Source: Promicromonospora iranensis | Lineage (GTDB): Bacteria > Actinomycetota > Actinomycetes > Actinomycetales > Cellulomonadaceae | Reading direction: 5' to 3' | Length of the DNA stretch: 64,000 bases | Assembly (NCBI RefSeq): GCF_028994775.1 | Contig: NZ_JAJQMN010000009.1 | Span: 280,215-344,214, forward strand | In this document: positions 1 to 8,357 of the stretch, piece after piece | Layout: the number at the start of each line of letters is the position of its first letter | Position numbering within the stretch: the first letter of the stretch is position 1 | Translations under genes and position numbers: made by a program | Notes under the pieces: generated by a model | Databases searched by the model: none | What the model saw: only the letters and a program-made list of their open reading frames with translations | Told to the model about the DNA's origin: nothing

Positions 1-549
1 CCGGGAACGGGCAGGCCAGGGACCGAGGAGCCCGGGACCGGTGGCGGCCACGAGGGCGGTCCTGGCACTGACAAGCCTGGCGCCGACCAGCCTGGCGCCG
101 GCGGCACCGGCGACCGGGAACGGGACGCCCAGGATCACCCCGATGAGGTGTCCGGTGGCTTCACGGTCCCCGGCGCCGTCGCCGCAGGACTCGTGGTCGG
201 CGGTATCGCGGACGTCGTGCCGACCGCGGCCCCCGGCCACGAGAACGACGACACACCTTCGGCCGGGCCGGCCGCCGACCGGGACGTTCCCGGCGCGGGC
301 GTCGATCTCAGCTGGGGTGACAAGGGCGGCAGCGTGCCGACGGCCTACGACGGGATCCCCCTGTCGGAAGGCCTGAGCGAGGGGCTGCGCGCCACACCTC
401 CCGAGCCCGAGGCGGAGGCGGAGACGGCACCAGTCGTGGTGCCCGAAGCCGGCCTCGCCGAGACGGGCCACATGATCACGGGGCAGCTTTCGCTGATCTC
501 ACTCCTTCTGGGGTTGGGGATCGCAGCGCTCCGCACGCGTCGCCGGTGA
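1..549 (+). CDS. Sortase-anchored surface protein, C-terminal part (5' end outside window)
   Basis: The reading frame is open from base 1, so the N-terminus lies outside the window; the internal GTG at 148 is not a convincing start. The visible 182 residues begin with a Gly/Pro/Thr-rich stretch (PGTG, PGTD, PGAD units) typical of a wall-spanning stalk. They end in LAETG, then a hydrophobic segment (about 20 residues) and an RTRRR tail. LAxTG signals are used by class E sortases of high-GC Gram-positives, so the protein is probably covalently attached to peptidoglycan. The functional domain is not visible, so the substrate or role cannot be given. Confidence 0.75.
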   Translation, partial: PGTGRPGTEEPGTGGGHEGGPGTDKPGADQPGAGGTGDRERDAQDHPDEVSGGFTVPGAVAAGLVVGGIADVVPTAAPGHENDDTPSAGPAADRDVPGAGVDLSWGDKGGSVPTAYDGIPLSEGLSEGLRATPPEPEAEAETAPVVVPEAGLAETGHMITGQLSLISLLLGLGIAALRTRRR

Positions 550-666
550 GCGTGGCTCGACCACGCTCTGCCGGTTGACAACGATCCGGGTGCGGTCCTT
601 GTTCATGAGCCATCAAGGTGACTCATGACCGAGGGTCGACCAACACCCGGGTCGGCAGGTTCGAAG

Positions 667-698
667 GGTCGGGGCGCCGCTGGGGGGCGCCCCGGCCC
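667..698. terminator. GC-rich hairpin after the surface-protein gene
   Basis: A cggggcgcc / ggcgccccg stem surrounds a G-rich loop. It lies about 120 bp downstream of the stop at 549 and has no T-tract. It is probably the terminator of the surface-protein transcript. Confidence 0.55.
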
Positions 699-713
699 GC
701 GGACCAGGACAGT

Positions 714-763
714 ACAGAGCGGGAGCTCAGGACATCGGGGGGTGTCCTGAGCGCCCGCTCTGT
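714..763. terminator. 21-bp inverted repeat upstream of the MFS gene
   Basis: Arms at 714-734 and 743-763 are complementary over 21 bp with one mismatch; the loop is 8 nt. This is the second of two tandem hairpins insulating the MFS gene from the surface-protein gene. Confidence 0.6.
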
Positions 764-815
764 CATGTGCACGAGGTGCACGTCACAGGCGGGCCGACCG
801 GGCGCGAGCGAGGCC

Positions 816-821
816 TACTAT
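816..821 (+). promoter_or_regulatory. -10 element TACTAT, leaderless start
   Basis: TACTAT ends 8 nt before the ATG at 830, and no ribosome-binding site is visible. This favours the 830 start over the upstream ATG at 767, which would begin right after the hairpin. Confidence 0.5.
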
Positions 822-829
822 CGGAAACC

Positions 830-2140
830 ATGCGCCATCTGCTTGTCGACACCACGCCGTTGAGGGTGTCGCCCGACTACCGGCGTCTCTGGTTCGGGCT
901 CTCGGTCTCGAACATCGGCACCCAGGTGACCATCGTCGCGGTGGGCCTGCAGATCTACGCCCTGACCGGGTCCACGCTGGCGGTCGGCCTGCTGGGCCTC
1001 TTCTCGCTGGTTCCGCTCGTGGCGCTCGGCCTGTACGGCGGGGCGCTCGTGGACCACTACGACCGGCGCAAGGTGTCGCTCGTGTCGTCGCTCGTGCTGT
1101 GGGTGGTCGTGGCCGGCATCGCCGCGCAGGCGTGGTTCGAGCTGGAGTCCGTGCAACTGCTGTACGGGCTGGTCGCCGTGCAGAGCGCCGCCTTCGCCAT
1201 CAACAACCCGGCGCGGTCGGCCATCATCCCGCGGCTGCTCCCGAAGGAGCTCATGCCGGCGGCGAACGCGCTGATGACGCTCTCCTGGAACGTCGCGCTG
1301 ACCGGCGGACCGCTGATCGGCGCGCTGCTGGTCGCCCAGCTCGGGTACTCCTGGGCGTACACCCTCGACATGGTGCTGTTCCTCGCGGCGCTCTGGGCGG
1401 TGTTCCGGCTGCCGCCCGTGCTGCCGGAGGGCACGGAGGCCGACGACGGCCCGCGGAACGGCAGGAGCCGCGTCGGCGGCGTCGGCCTGCGGTCGGTCCT
1501 GGACGGTCTGCGTTATCTCGCGACCCAGCCCAACGTGCGCACCACGTTCCTCGTCGACATCTGCGCCATGGTCCTGTCCTTCCCGCGCGTGCTGTGGCCG
1601 GCTGCCGGCGTCATCTACCTCGGCGGCGGCGAGACGACCACCGGTGTGCTCGCCGCGGCCTTCGCCGTCGGCGGCATTCTCGCCGGCGTGTTCTCGGGCG
1701 GGCTGACGCGCATCCGCAAGCAGGGGCAGGTGATCGTCTGGGCGATCACCGCGTGGGCCGTGTCGATCGCTGCCTTCGGGTTCGTCCTCGTGCTCGTGGG
1801 CCGAGGTTCGCCGGACGGGCCGATCGTCTGGGCGGTGGTCGTCGCCGGGATCGCGCTGGCGCTCGCCGGTGGTTCGGACAGCGTCTCGTCGGTGTTCCGG
1901 CAGAGCATCCTGCAGACCGCGACCCCCGACCACATGCGCGGGCGGCTGCAGGGCGTGTTCATCGTGGTGGTGGCCGGAGGGCCCCGCCTCGGTGAGATGG
2001 TCCTCGGCGTCGAGGCGACCTGGTTCGGCGAGGGCTGGGCGGCCGTCATCGGCGGCCTCACGTGCCTGGTGCTGCTCTGGCTGATCGTGCGCCTGACGCC
2101 ACGCTTCTGGCGCTACGACGCCCGCCACCCGGAACCCTGA
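830..2140 (+). CDS. MFS transporter, EntS-like
   Basis: A 436-residue membrane protein with about 12 hydrophobic segments. The N-terminal half has the layout of the EntS/enterobactin-exporter type of MFS: a first helix with SVSNIGTQ, then a loop motif GALVDHYDRRKV matching the MFS signature between helices 2 and 3, and a conserved NNPARSAIIPRLLP stretch between helices 4 and 5. Such proteins export small molecules by proton antiport; the substrate cannot be told from sequence. The gene stands alone between two strong hairpins and appears to be transcribed leaderlessly from its own promoter. Confidence 0.85.
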   Translation: MRHLLVDTTPLRVSPDYRRLWFGLSVSNIGTQVTIVAVGLQIYALTGSTLAVGLLGLFSLVPLVALGLYGGALVDHYDRRKVSLVSSLVLWVVVAGIAAQAWFELESVQLLYGLVAVQSAAFAINNPARSAIIPRLLPKELMPAANALMTLSWNVALTGGPLIGALLVAQLGYSWAYTLDMVLFLAALWAVFRLPPVLPEGTEADDGPRNGRSRVGGVGLRSVLDGLRYLATQPNVRTTFLVDICAMVLSFPRVLWPAAGVIYLGGGETTTGVLAAAFAVGGILAGVFSGGLTRIRKQGQVIVWAITAWAVSIAAFGFVLVLVGRGSPDGPIVWAVVVAGIALALAGGSDSVSSVFRQSILQTATPDHMRGRLQGVFIVVVAGGPRLGEMVLGVEATWFGEGWAAVIGGLTCLVLLWLIVRLTPRFWRYDARHPEP

Positions 2141-2153
2141 CCCCCACACGCGT

Positions 2154-2210
2154 TGAGTGCTGGGTATTTGTGGGATTGAGGCGTTCGATTCCACAAATAC
2201 CCAGCACTCA
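2154..2210. terminator. Bidirectional terminator between convergent MFS and flotillin genes
   Basis: Two perfect 20-bp arms (2154-2173 and 2191-2210) flank a 17-nt loop. It lies between two convergent stop codons and can serve both strands. Confidence 0.8.
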
Positions 2211-2236
2211 GCCAGGTGGTTTGGTAAGCGGGTGGG

Positions 2237-3709
2237 TCAGTTCTTCGCGGCGGCGTCCGACGAGCCCGAGGCAGCGCCCCCGTTGACCGGGACCGCCAGG
2301 CTCGAGATGAGCTGGTTGATGTCCACACCGGTGAGCTGCTTGATGACGCCCTGCCCCTCGCCGAGCACCGACGCGACGTTCTTGGTGATCGCGGAGGCGC
2401 CGTCGGTGGAGATGACGGTCATGCCCTGGATCGAGCCGATCGGCTCGGCCGCGGCACGGACGATCTCGGGCAGGCGCTCGATGAGCTCCTGCACGAGCGC
2501 CGCCTCGCCGTACTTGCGCAGCGCCTCGGCCTTGGCGTCGATGGCGGTGGCTTCGGCGAGACCCGCGGCCTCGACGGCGATGGCTCGTGCCCGGCCCTCG
2601 GCCTCGACACCGGCGGCCAGGGCGACCTGCCGGTCGCGCTCGGCCTCACCGGCGCGGCGCACCGACTCGGCGGACGCCTCGGCGTCCTGCAGCGCCGCGG
2701 TCTTGTTCGCCTGGGCGATGGTCGTGCGCTTGTACGCCTCGGCCTCGGTGGCCGCGTTCTCGGCGTCACGACGGGCGTTGGCGCTCTGGACCTCCGCGTA
2801 GGCGTTGGCCTCGGCGGGCTTGCGGACCTCGATGTCGAGACGCTCCTGCTCGACGCGCGCCTTCTCGGCCATGGCCTCGCGCTCCTGCTGGGCCACGAGG
2901 CGGTCCTGCTCGGCACGAGCGAGCTGGCCGGCGGCGTCGGCCTCGGCGTTCGCCCTGTCGGTCTCGGCCTTGATGGTGGCCTTCTTGAGGTCCAGTGCCT
3001 TCTGCCGCACGGCGATCTGCTCCGCGGCCTCGATCACGGCGAACTCCGCGGCGCGGTTGGCCTCCGCCTCGGAGACCTCGGCGAGCTGACGCGCGTTCGC
3101 GGCCTCGGCGCGACCGAGGTTCGCGAGGTAGTCCGATCCAGGCGTCGAGATGTCGGAGATGTTCAGGAGGTCGACCTGGAGGCCCTGCTCGGAGAGGTCG
3201 GTCTTGGTGGACTGCACCACGCGGTCCGACAGGCCCTTGCGGTCCGAGATGATCTGCTCGATCGTCATGTCGCCGACGATCGACCGCAGGGATCCCTCGA
3301 GGGACTCCTTGATGATCTCGGTCAGCAGGTGCTGCTGGGAGAGGAAGCGCTGGGCGGCGCGTCGGACGCCCTCCTCGTCACCCCGGACCTTGAAGTTGAT
3401 CGAGGCCTTGATCGCGATCTTGATGCGGTTCTTGTCGACACCCTCGACGGTGATGCCGATCTGCCGCTGCTCGAGGGAGATCGCGAAGCCCTGCTGCAGC
3501 ACCGGCCACACGAAGGCGCGGCCGCCGACGACGACGCGCTGGCTCGCCATCTGAGCCTCGGACTTCCCCGCGCCGCGGCCCACGATGATCAGGGCCTCGT
3601 TCGGTGGCACACGCCGGATGCGGCTCGCGATGAACGCGAGGACGAGGAAGATCGCGAGCACACCCGCCACGACGGCGATGATGCCCACTAGTTGACCGGT
3701 CAGTTCCAT
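2237..3709 (-). CDS. Flotillin-family SPFH protein
   Basis: A 490-residue flotillin/YqiK-type membrane scaffold. One N-terminal transmembrane segment (about residues 9-28) is followed by an SPFH/band-7 domain (about 30-215). A long Ala/Glu-rich region with KAEAEA-like repeats (about 215-400), the flotillin coiled coil, comes next, then a short C-terminal tail. Flotillins organise membrane microdomains and are usually paired with an NfeD protein, as here: the NfeD gene lies 90 bp upstream on the same strand. AGGAG sits 7 nt before the ATG. Whether it should be called floT or yqiK cannot be decided from the sequence. Confidence 0.9.
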   Translation of the reverse strand: MELTGQLVGIIAVVAGVLAIFLVLAFIASRIRRVPPNEALIIVGRGAGKSEAQMASQRVVVGGRAFVWPVLQQGFAISLEQRQIGITVEGVDKNRIKIAIKASINFKVRGDEEGVRRAAQRFLSQQHLLTEIIKESLEGSLRSIVGDMTIEQIISDRKGLSDRVVQSTKTDLSEQGLQVDLLNISDISTPGSDYLANLGRAEAANARQLAEVSEAEANRAAEFAVIEAAEQIAVRQKALDLKKATIKAETDRANAEADAAGQLARAEQDRLVAQQEREAMAEKARVEQERLDIEVRKPAEANAYAEVQSANARRDAENAATEAEAYKRTTIAQANKTAALQDAEASAESVRRAGEAERDRQVALAAGVEAEGRARAIAVEAAGLAEATAIDAKAEALRKYGEAALVQELIERLPEIVRAAAEPIGSIQGMTVISTDGASAITKNVASVLGEGQGVIKQLTGVDINQLISSLAVPVNGGAASGSSDAAAKN

Positions 3710-3799
3710 GTCGGCTCCTGGGGATGCGACGGCCAGGCCCGCAGGCGGTCCCGGCCAGATATGTGGTTGTTCGGGGATGGGGGACGGTGGAGCGCTGGC

Positions 3800-4261
3800 T
3801 CAGCGCACCGGCTCGACCTTGACGCGCGCGCCGTGCTGCTCGACGACGACGATCCGCGTGCCCTGTTCGATGGGCTCGTCGGAGAAGGCGAGCCGGGTCT
3901 CGAGCTCGGTGGCGGCGTCGAGGGAGACCTCACCGTGGCCGCGGTCGACGTCCGACGTGACGGAACCCTGGATGCCCACGAGGGACACGGGTGTGTCGTC
4001 GTCACCAGCGCGCAGGCGCTTGAGCAGCACGTTGACCAGGACGATCACCAGGATGCCGACCACCAGGCCGGCCGGGTAAGCGACCCATGGCTCGAGGCCG
4101 GACGAGAGGACCACCATTCCGGTCGCGCCGAACAGCATGCCGCCGGCGCCCAGCGAGGTGCCCGAGAGGGCGCCGTCGGCCAGCTCGAGGAAGTCCCCGA
4201 GCAGCAGCGAGGCGACAGCGAGCGCGAGCCCGAGAAGACCGATGATGATGAAGACGAGCAT
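3800..4261 (-). CDS. NfeD-family membrane protein
   Basis: A 153-residue protein with hydrophobic segments at about 2-23, 38-56 and 62-82. A soluble beta-rich C-terminus follows (about 92-153), as expected for the NfeD OB-fold domain; it begins SLVGIQGSVTSDV and ends with RIVVVEQHGARVKVEPVR. NfeD proteins partner flotillins in membrane domains, and the next gene downstream encodes one. The start is the ATG giving MLVFIIIGLL; the frame stays open further upstream but has no other hydrophobic N-terminus. The MFS gene ends 44 bp upstream, so all three may be co-transcribed. Confidence 0.85.
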   Translation of the reverse strand: MLVFIIIGLLGLALAVASLLLGDFLELADGALSGTSLGAGGMLFGATGMVVLSSGLEPWVAYPAGLVVGILVIVLVNVLLKRLRAGDDDTPVSLVGIQGSVTSDVDRGHGEVSLDAATELETRLAFSDEPIEQGTRIVVVEQHGARVKVEPVR

Positions 4262-4305
4262 CCCGGGTCCGTTCGTGAAGATTCGGAAAAGTCGGATGCA
4301 ACGTA

Positions 4306-5589
4306 TCAGGGGGACTCTTGCGATCCGGGCGTTGACCGGGGTGAAACGCTTCCCGTTCGTCGGCGCTCGCGTCGCGCAGCCGACTGCCGGCGGAGCGTGC
4401 GGCTCGCGGCGAGCGTCAGCAGGGTGGCGAACCAGCCGGCACCGACGGTGACGAGGAAGCCCGCGGCCGCCCCGGCGTCGTCCACGCGTGCCCCGGCGAA
4501 CGCGGCGCCGAGCGAGGCGCCGATGCCGATCGAGGTGCCCACCCACGTCAGGGCCTCGGTGAGCTGATGCCTGCCGACCATGTCCTGCACGAGCCCGTTG
4601 CCGGTGATGACGGTGGGCGCGATGGCGAGCCCGGCGACGAACATCACCGCCGCCAGTACCCAGAGCGACTGTGCCAGCAGGAACAGGGACACGCCCGGGC
4701 CGAGCGCCGCCATCCCGATCACGAACCGGCGGTACGCCGGGCTGGTGAAGTGCCGCGCCCCGTAGGCGAGCCCTGCGACCATCGAGCCGAGCGCGAACAC
4801 CGCCAGCACGACACCCGACATGCCCTTGCTGCCCAGCTCCTCCGCGAACGCCACGGTGACCACCTCCATGGAGCCGAAGATCACGCCCATCGCCATGAAC
4901 ACGAGCACCATCACCGGCATGCCAGGGGTGAGGAAGACCGGCCGGTGCCGCACCCCGGCGTCGGGCGCCACGACGGGCGGCTCCGTGGCGCGCTGCACCA
5001 GGAACAGCAGACCGCCCACCATGGCCGCCACCCCGGCGAGCACCAGGGCCGACGGCGCTGCGACCGCCGTGGCGAGAGTCGTGGCGAGCACCGGGCCCAC
5101 GATGTAGACCAGCTCGTCGATCGAGGACTCCAGCGAGTACGCGGTGTGCAGGCGGCGAGAGTCGTCGAGCGCATGGTTCCACCGTGCCCGGACCATCGCG
5201 CCGTAGGAGCCCTGGCTGCCGCCGGCGAGCACGGCGAACGGCCACAGCACCCACTCGGGTGCGCCGAGGACCGCGGCGGTGACGAGGCCGCCGAGGCCGG
5301 TCACCGACACGACGAGGGCCGGCAGCAGCACCCTCCTCTGTCCGTGCCGGTCGACCCAGCGGCCGATCTGCGGGGCGAGGAGCGCCTGTGCCAGCCCGAG
5401 GACGGCCGCGACCCGCCCCGCCATGGCGTAGCTGTCGTAGAGGCCCTGCACCATGAGCACGGCGCCGATCCCGACCATCGACATGGGCAGGCGGGCGAGC
5501 GCGCCCGCCGTGGAGAACCTGAGTGCCCCGGGGGTGCGGAGCACTGCCGCGTAGGGGTTGGAGCGGGGCGAAGCGGCGGTCTCTGGCAC
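4306..5589 (-). CDS. MFS transporter
   Basis: A 427-residue, roughly 12-helix major facilitator protein. The motif IGRWVDRHGQRRVL after the second helix is the MFS loop signature, and the C-terminal half has glycine-rich helices (ATAPTVITGNGLVQD region). The Arg/Ser-rich C-terminus is probably cytoplasmic. I chose the GTG at 5589 because the frame upstream of it is not protein-like and runs towards the divergent GNAT gene; GACACT 6 nt upstream could be a weak leaderless -10. The substrate is unknown. It precedes nfeD and the flotillin gene on the same strand. Confidence 0.8.
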   Translation of the reverse strand: MPETAASPRSNPYAAVLRTPGALRFSTAGALARLPMSMVGIGAVLMVQGLYDSYAMAGRVAAVLGLAQALLAPQIGRWVDRHGQRRVLLPALVVSVTGLGGLVTAAVLGAPEWVLWPFAVLAGGSQGSYGAMVRARWNHALDDSRRLHTAYSLESSIDELVYIVGPVLATTLATAVAAPSALVLAGVAAMVGGLLFLVQRATEPPVVAPDAGVRHRPVFLTPGMPVMVLVFMAMGVIFGSMEVVTVAFAEELGSKGMSGVVLAVFALGSMVAGLAYGARHFTSPAYRRFVIGMAALGPGVSLFLLAQSLWVLAAVMFVAGLAIAPTVITGNGLVQDMVGRHQLTEALTWVGTSIGIGASLGAAFAGARVDDAGAAAGFLVTVGAGWFATLLTLAASRTLRRQSAARRERRRTGSVSPRSTPGSQESP

Positions 5590-5689
5590 GGAGCGAGTGT
5601 CCCACCGACCACTGACACGAGTCCCCAGGGTTCCACCGGCCGACGAGACGGGCTGGCATCCGGCGCCCCCGAGGGCACACGATTGCCCT

Positions 5690-6010
5690 ATGACCGACGA
5701 ACCGCAGGTGACCGTTGCTGACAACCCCGACCAGTCCCGTTTCGAGGTGAGCGTCGACGGGACGCTCGCCGGCTTCGCCGCCTACGAGATCGACAGCGGG
5801 GCGGTCGTCTTCGTGCACACCGAGGTGTTCGAGGAGTACGAGGGCAAGGGCCTGGCGGGGCAGCTCGCGAAGGCCGCGCTCGGCATGGTGCGCGAGGCCG
5901 GTGGCAAGGTCGTGGCGCTGTGTCCCTACATCCGCTCCTACGTGAAGAAGCACGCGCCCGAGTACGACGACCTGCTGCGGGACGCCTCGGAGGCCGCTCC
6001 GGAGGTGTGA
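5690..6010 (+). CDS. Small GNAT-family N-acetyltransferase (YjdJ/COG2388 type)
   Basis: A 106-residue minimal GNAT fold. It has the acetyl-CoA pyrophosphate loop (EEYEGKGLAGQLAKAAL, about residues 48-64) and the typical ending in which a Cys-Pro-Tyr (ALCPYIRSYVKKHAPEY) precedes the last helix. Members of this family are stand-alone and poorly characterised; the acetyl acceptor is not known. The ATG at 5690 is chosen because the upstream codons overlap the divergent MFS promoter. Confidence 0.8.
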   Translation: MTDEPQVTVADNPDQSRFEVSVDGTLAGFAAYEIDSGAVVFVHTEVFEEYEGKGLAGQLAKAALGMVREAGGKVVALCPYIRSYVKKHAPEYDDLLRDASEAAPEV

Positions 6011-6025
6011 AACTAAGTTTCACAC
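6005..6025. promoter_or_regulatory. Perfect 9+9 palindrome overlapping the GNAT stop
   Basis: gtgtgaaac-taa-gtttcacac straddles the GNAT stop codon and is followed by TTT. A related half-site (aacttcacat) lies about 20 bp further on. It could be a weak terminator or an operator upstream of the secreted glycosidase; sequence alone does not decide. Confidence 0.4.
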
Positions 6026-6204
6026 TTTCGAACACGCTGCAAACTTCACATCCGAAGCGACATGTGCGAGAGTTTCCCCACGGCGTCGTCCGGTGGCATT
6101 GTTCGTCACCTCAGTGTGCCGACCGACGCCGGCCAACGTAGCAAAACCAGAACACAGAGCACCACGGCACCAACCCCCAGCAGCCAGCACCGGAGGTCAC
6201 GTAC

Positions 6205-7905
6205 GTGAGGCACCCCGCCAGCCATGAGGCGACACCCCTGCCCGCCTACGCGCGCACCACGTCGCTCCCGCCGGCACAGCTCTCAGGGCTCAGGTCGGGG
6301 CTGGGGCGCAGGGAGTTCCTCACGATGGCGGCGGCGGGTACCGCGGCGGCCGCGATCAGCGTCACCATCGCGGCGCTCGACCCGGCCACGGCGCTCGGTG
6401 CTCCGGCGATGACGGGGAACGCCACGCCGGAACCGTCGTCGGGCCTCGGCCTGAAACGTGAGCTGCGGGCCATGTGGATCGCCTCCGTCGTCAACATCGA
6501 CTGGCCCTCCACGAGCGGCCTCGACGCCGAGGCCCAGCAGGCCGAGTTCCTGCACTGGCTCGACGTCGCGGAGGAGAACCGGCTGAACGCCGTGTTCGTG
6601 CAGGTGCGACCCACCGCCGACGCCTTCTACGAGAGCCCGTACGAACCGTGGTCCCAGTACCTGACGGGTACGCAGGGGCAGCACCCGGGCTACGACCCGC
6701 TCGCGTTCATGGTCGAGGAAGCGCACAAGCGCAACATCGAGCTGCACGCCTGGTTCAACCCGTACCGCGTGTCGATGCAGGCGGACCCGGCGCAGCTCGT
6801 CCCGGACCATCCCGCACGGCAGCACCCGGACTGGGTGTGGGCCTACGGCGGCCGGCTCTACTTCGACCCGGGCGTCCCCGAGGCGCAGGAGCACATCCAG
6901 CAGGCGATCCTGCACGCCGTCGAGAACTACGACATCGACGGCGTCCACTTCGACGACTACTTCTATCCGTACCCGGTGGCCGGTCAGACGCTGCCCGACG
7001 CCGCGACCTACGAGCGGTACGGCGCGAGCTTCGACACGATCGAGGACTGGCGCCGCGACAACGTCGACCGCTTCGTCGAGACGATGAGCGGCCGGATCAA
7101 GGCAGCCAAGCCCTGGGTGAAGTTCGGCATCAGCCCGTTCGGCATCTGGCGGAACTCGACCACCGACCCGCTGGGTTCGGACACCGGTGGCTCCCAGTCG
7201 TACGACGACCAGTTCGCCGATACCCGCAAGTGGGTGCTGGAGGGCTGGCTCGACTACGTCAACCCGCAGATCTACTGGCAGATCGGGCTGGCGGTCGCCG
7301 ACTACGCAGCCCTCGTCCCGTGGTGGGCCGAGGTCGCGGCGCAGTCCGGCACGCAGCTGTACATCGGCGAGGCCCTGTACAAGATGACGAGCGGGGTCTT
7401 CACCGACCCCGACGAGCTCACCAACCATCTCGACCTGTGCCGGGAGGTCAGCCGCGACGTCGGGCCGATCCACGGCAACGTCTACTACTCGGCCAAGCAT
7501 GTGCCCGCCGACCCGCAGGGCGGGATGTCGAAGGTCGTCGAGGACCACTACCGGTACCCGGCGCTGGTGCCGCCCATGCCGCACCTGCCGGCCGAACCCG
7601 TGGTCACGCCGGTCCTTGCGAACGTGCGCGCGGTGCGCGACGGCATCCGGATCCACGTGGCGGACATCGGTACCAAGGCGGCCAGGGCGACGTCGTTCGC
7701 GGTGTACCGCGTGGCCGGGTCCGTGGACTCCGTCGACACGAACGACCCGGCGAACCTCGTGGGGACGTTCCGCTCGGCGGGCGGACGCGTCCAGTCCTGG
7801 CTCGACACCTCGGCCCGGCCCGGTACCGCCTACACCTACGCCGTCACCGCGCTGGACCGGGTCTGGAACGAGACCGACCCGAGCCAGCCACGCTCGAGCA
7901 GGTAG
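6205..7905 (+). CDS. Tat-exported glycosyl hydrolase-like 10 (GHL10/DUF187) protein
   Basis: A 566-residue protein. A twin-arginine signal (GRREFLT, Arg35-Arg36) is followed by a hydrophobic Ala-rich stretch, predicting export of a folded enzyme. The catalytic region starts near residue 83 (LKRELRAMWIASVVNIDWPS) and carries the GHL10 hallmarks HAWFNPYRVS (about 181-190) and GVHFDDYFYPYP (about 246-257, with the acidic pair Asp250-Asp251), then GISPFGIW. A fibronectin-like domain fills the last 90 residues or so. Family members act on glycans and some on peptidoglycan-derived substrates; the exact substrate is unknown. The GTG start has GGAGG 8 nt upstream. Confidence 0.88.
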   Translation: MRHPASHEATPLPAYARTTSLPPAQLSGLRSGLGRREFLTMAAAGTAAAAISVTIAALDPATALGAPAMTGNATPEPSSGLGLKRELRAMWIASVVNIDWPSTSGLDAEAQQAEFLHWLDVAEENRLNAVFVQVRPTADAFYESPYEPWSQYLTGTQGQHPGYDPLAFMVEEAHKRNIELHAWFNPYRVSMQADPAQLVPDHPARQHPDWVWAYGGRLYFDPGVPEAQEHIQQAILHAVENYDIDGVHFDDYFYPYPVAGQTLPDAATYERYGASFDTIEDWRRDNVDRFVETMSGRIKAAKPWVKFGISPFGIWRNSTTDPLGSDTGGSQSYDDQFADTRKWVLEGWLDYVNPQIYWQIGLAVADYAALVPWWAEVAAQSGTQLYIGEALYKMTSGVFTDPDELTNHLDLCREVSRDVGPIHGNVYYSAKHVPADPQGGMSKVVEDHYRYPALVPPMPHLPAEPVVTPVLANVRAVRDGIRIHVADIGTKAARATSFAVYRVAGSVDSVDTNDPANLVGTFRSAGGRVQSWLDTSARPGTAYTYAVTALDRVWNETDPSQPRSSR

Positions 7906-7915
7906 CGAGCGGCTA

Positions 7916-7943
7916 GCGCTCCCGGGCGTCGCCCGGTGAGCGC
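7916..7943. terminator. Hairpin between convergent GHL10 and rhodanese genes
   Basis: gcgctc/gagcgc and ccggg/cccgg arms pair around a cgtcg loop with one bulge. It sits between two convergent stops. Confidence 0.55.
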
Positions 7944-7947
7944 GTCC

Positions 7948-8283
7948 TCAGCGCTCGACGGGCAGCCCGGCGCCCTGCCAGGCGATGATGCCGCCGTCGA
8001 CGTTGGTCGCCTCGAAGCCGACCGCGTCGTTGAGCCACTGCGTGGCGCGCGCCGAGCGGCCGCCGGAGTGGCAGATGACCAGGACCGGTGAGTCGGCGTC
8101 CAGCTCGCCGTACCGCGCGGGCAGGTCGCTCAGCGGGATGTGCACGGCGCCCGGAGCGTGGCCGGCGTCCCACTCGTCCTGCTCGCGCACGTCCAGCAGG
8201 ACGGACCCGGCGGGCACCGGGGAGGCCGGGTCGAGCTCGCTGGGGTGGACCGACGGAATCTCGGGCAGCATCTGCGGGAACAT
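7948..8283 (-). CDS. Single-domain rhodanese-like protein
   Basis: A 111-residue single rhodanese domain. It has the DVRE motif (31-34), GHAPGAVHIP (41-50) and an active-site loop CHSGGRS (Cys71 to Ser77). The retained cysteine suggests a working sulfurtransferase or persulfide carrier. There is no signal peptide, so it is cytoplasmic. It is divergent from pgm, with only 74 bp between the start codons and a leaderless-type -10 for each. Confidence 0.9.
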   Translation of the reverse strand: MFPQMLPEIPSVHPSELDPASPVPAGSVLLDVREQDEWDAGHAPGAVHIPLSDLPARYGELDADSPVLVICHSGGRSARATQWLNDAVGFEATNVDGGIIAWQGAGLPVER

Positions 8284-8289
8284 GTCTTC

Positions 8290-8295
8290 AGCCTA
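8290..8295 (-). promoter_or_regulatory. -10 element TAGGCT for the rhodanese gene
   Basis: On the minus strand TAGGCT ends 6 nt before the ATG at 8283, giving a leaderless arrangement. Confidence 0.5.
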
Positions 8296-8344
8296 CGACG
8301 GCGGTGCGGCCGCTCCGGCGGAGACGGAGCCGCCCGGTACCTGG

Positions 8345-8350
8345 CAGTAT
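8345..8350 (+). promoter_or_regulatory. -10 element CAGTAT for pgm
   Basis: CAGTAT ends 7 nt before the ATG at 8358 and no Shine-Dalgarno is present. It resembles the leaderless starts elsewhere in the window, although its first base departs from TAnnnT. Confidence 0.4.
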
Positions 8351-8357
8351 CGGTTGC

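Noticed and set aside
818-2194. 458-residue minus-strand ORF opposite the first MFS gene
   Set aside because: Highly charged His/Arg/Asp-rich product mirrors MFS hydrophobic codons on the other strand.
4567-5721. 384-residue plus-strand ORF opposite the second MFS gene
   Set aside because: Antisense shadow with Arg/His-rich low-complexity composition; the minus strand has an intact MFS protein.
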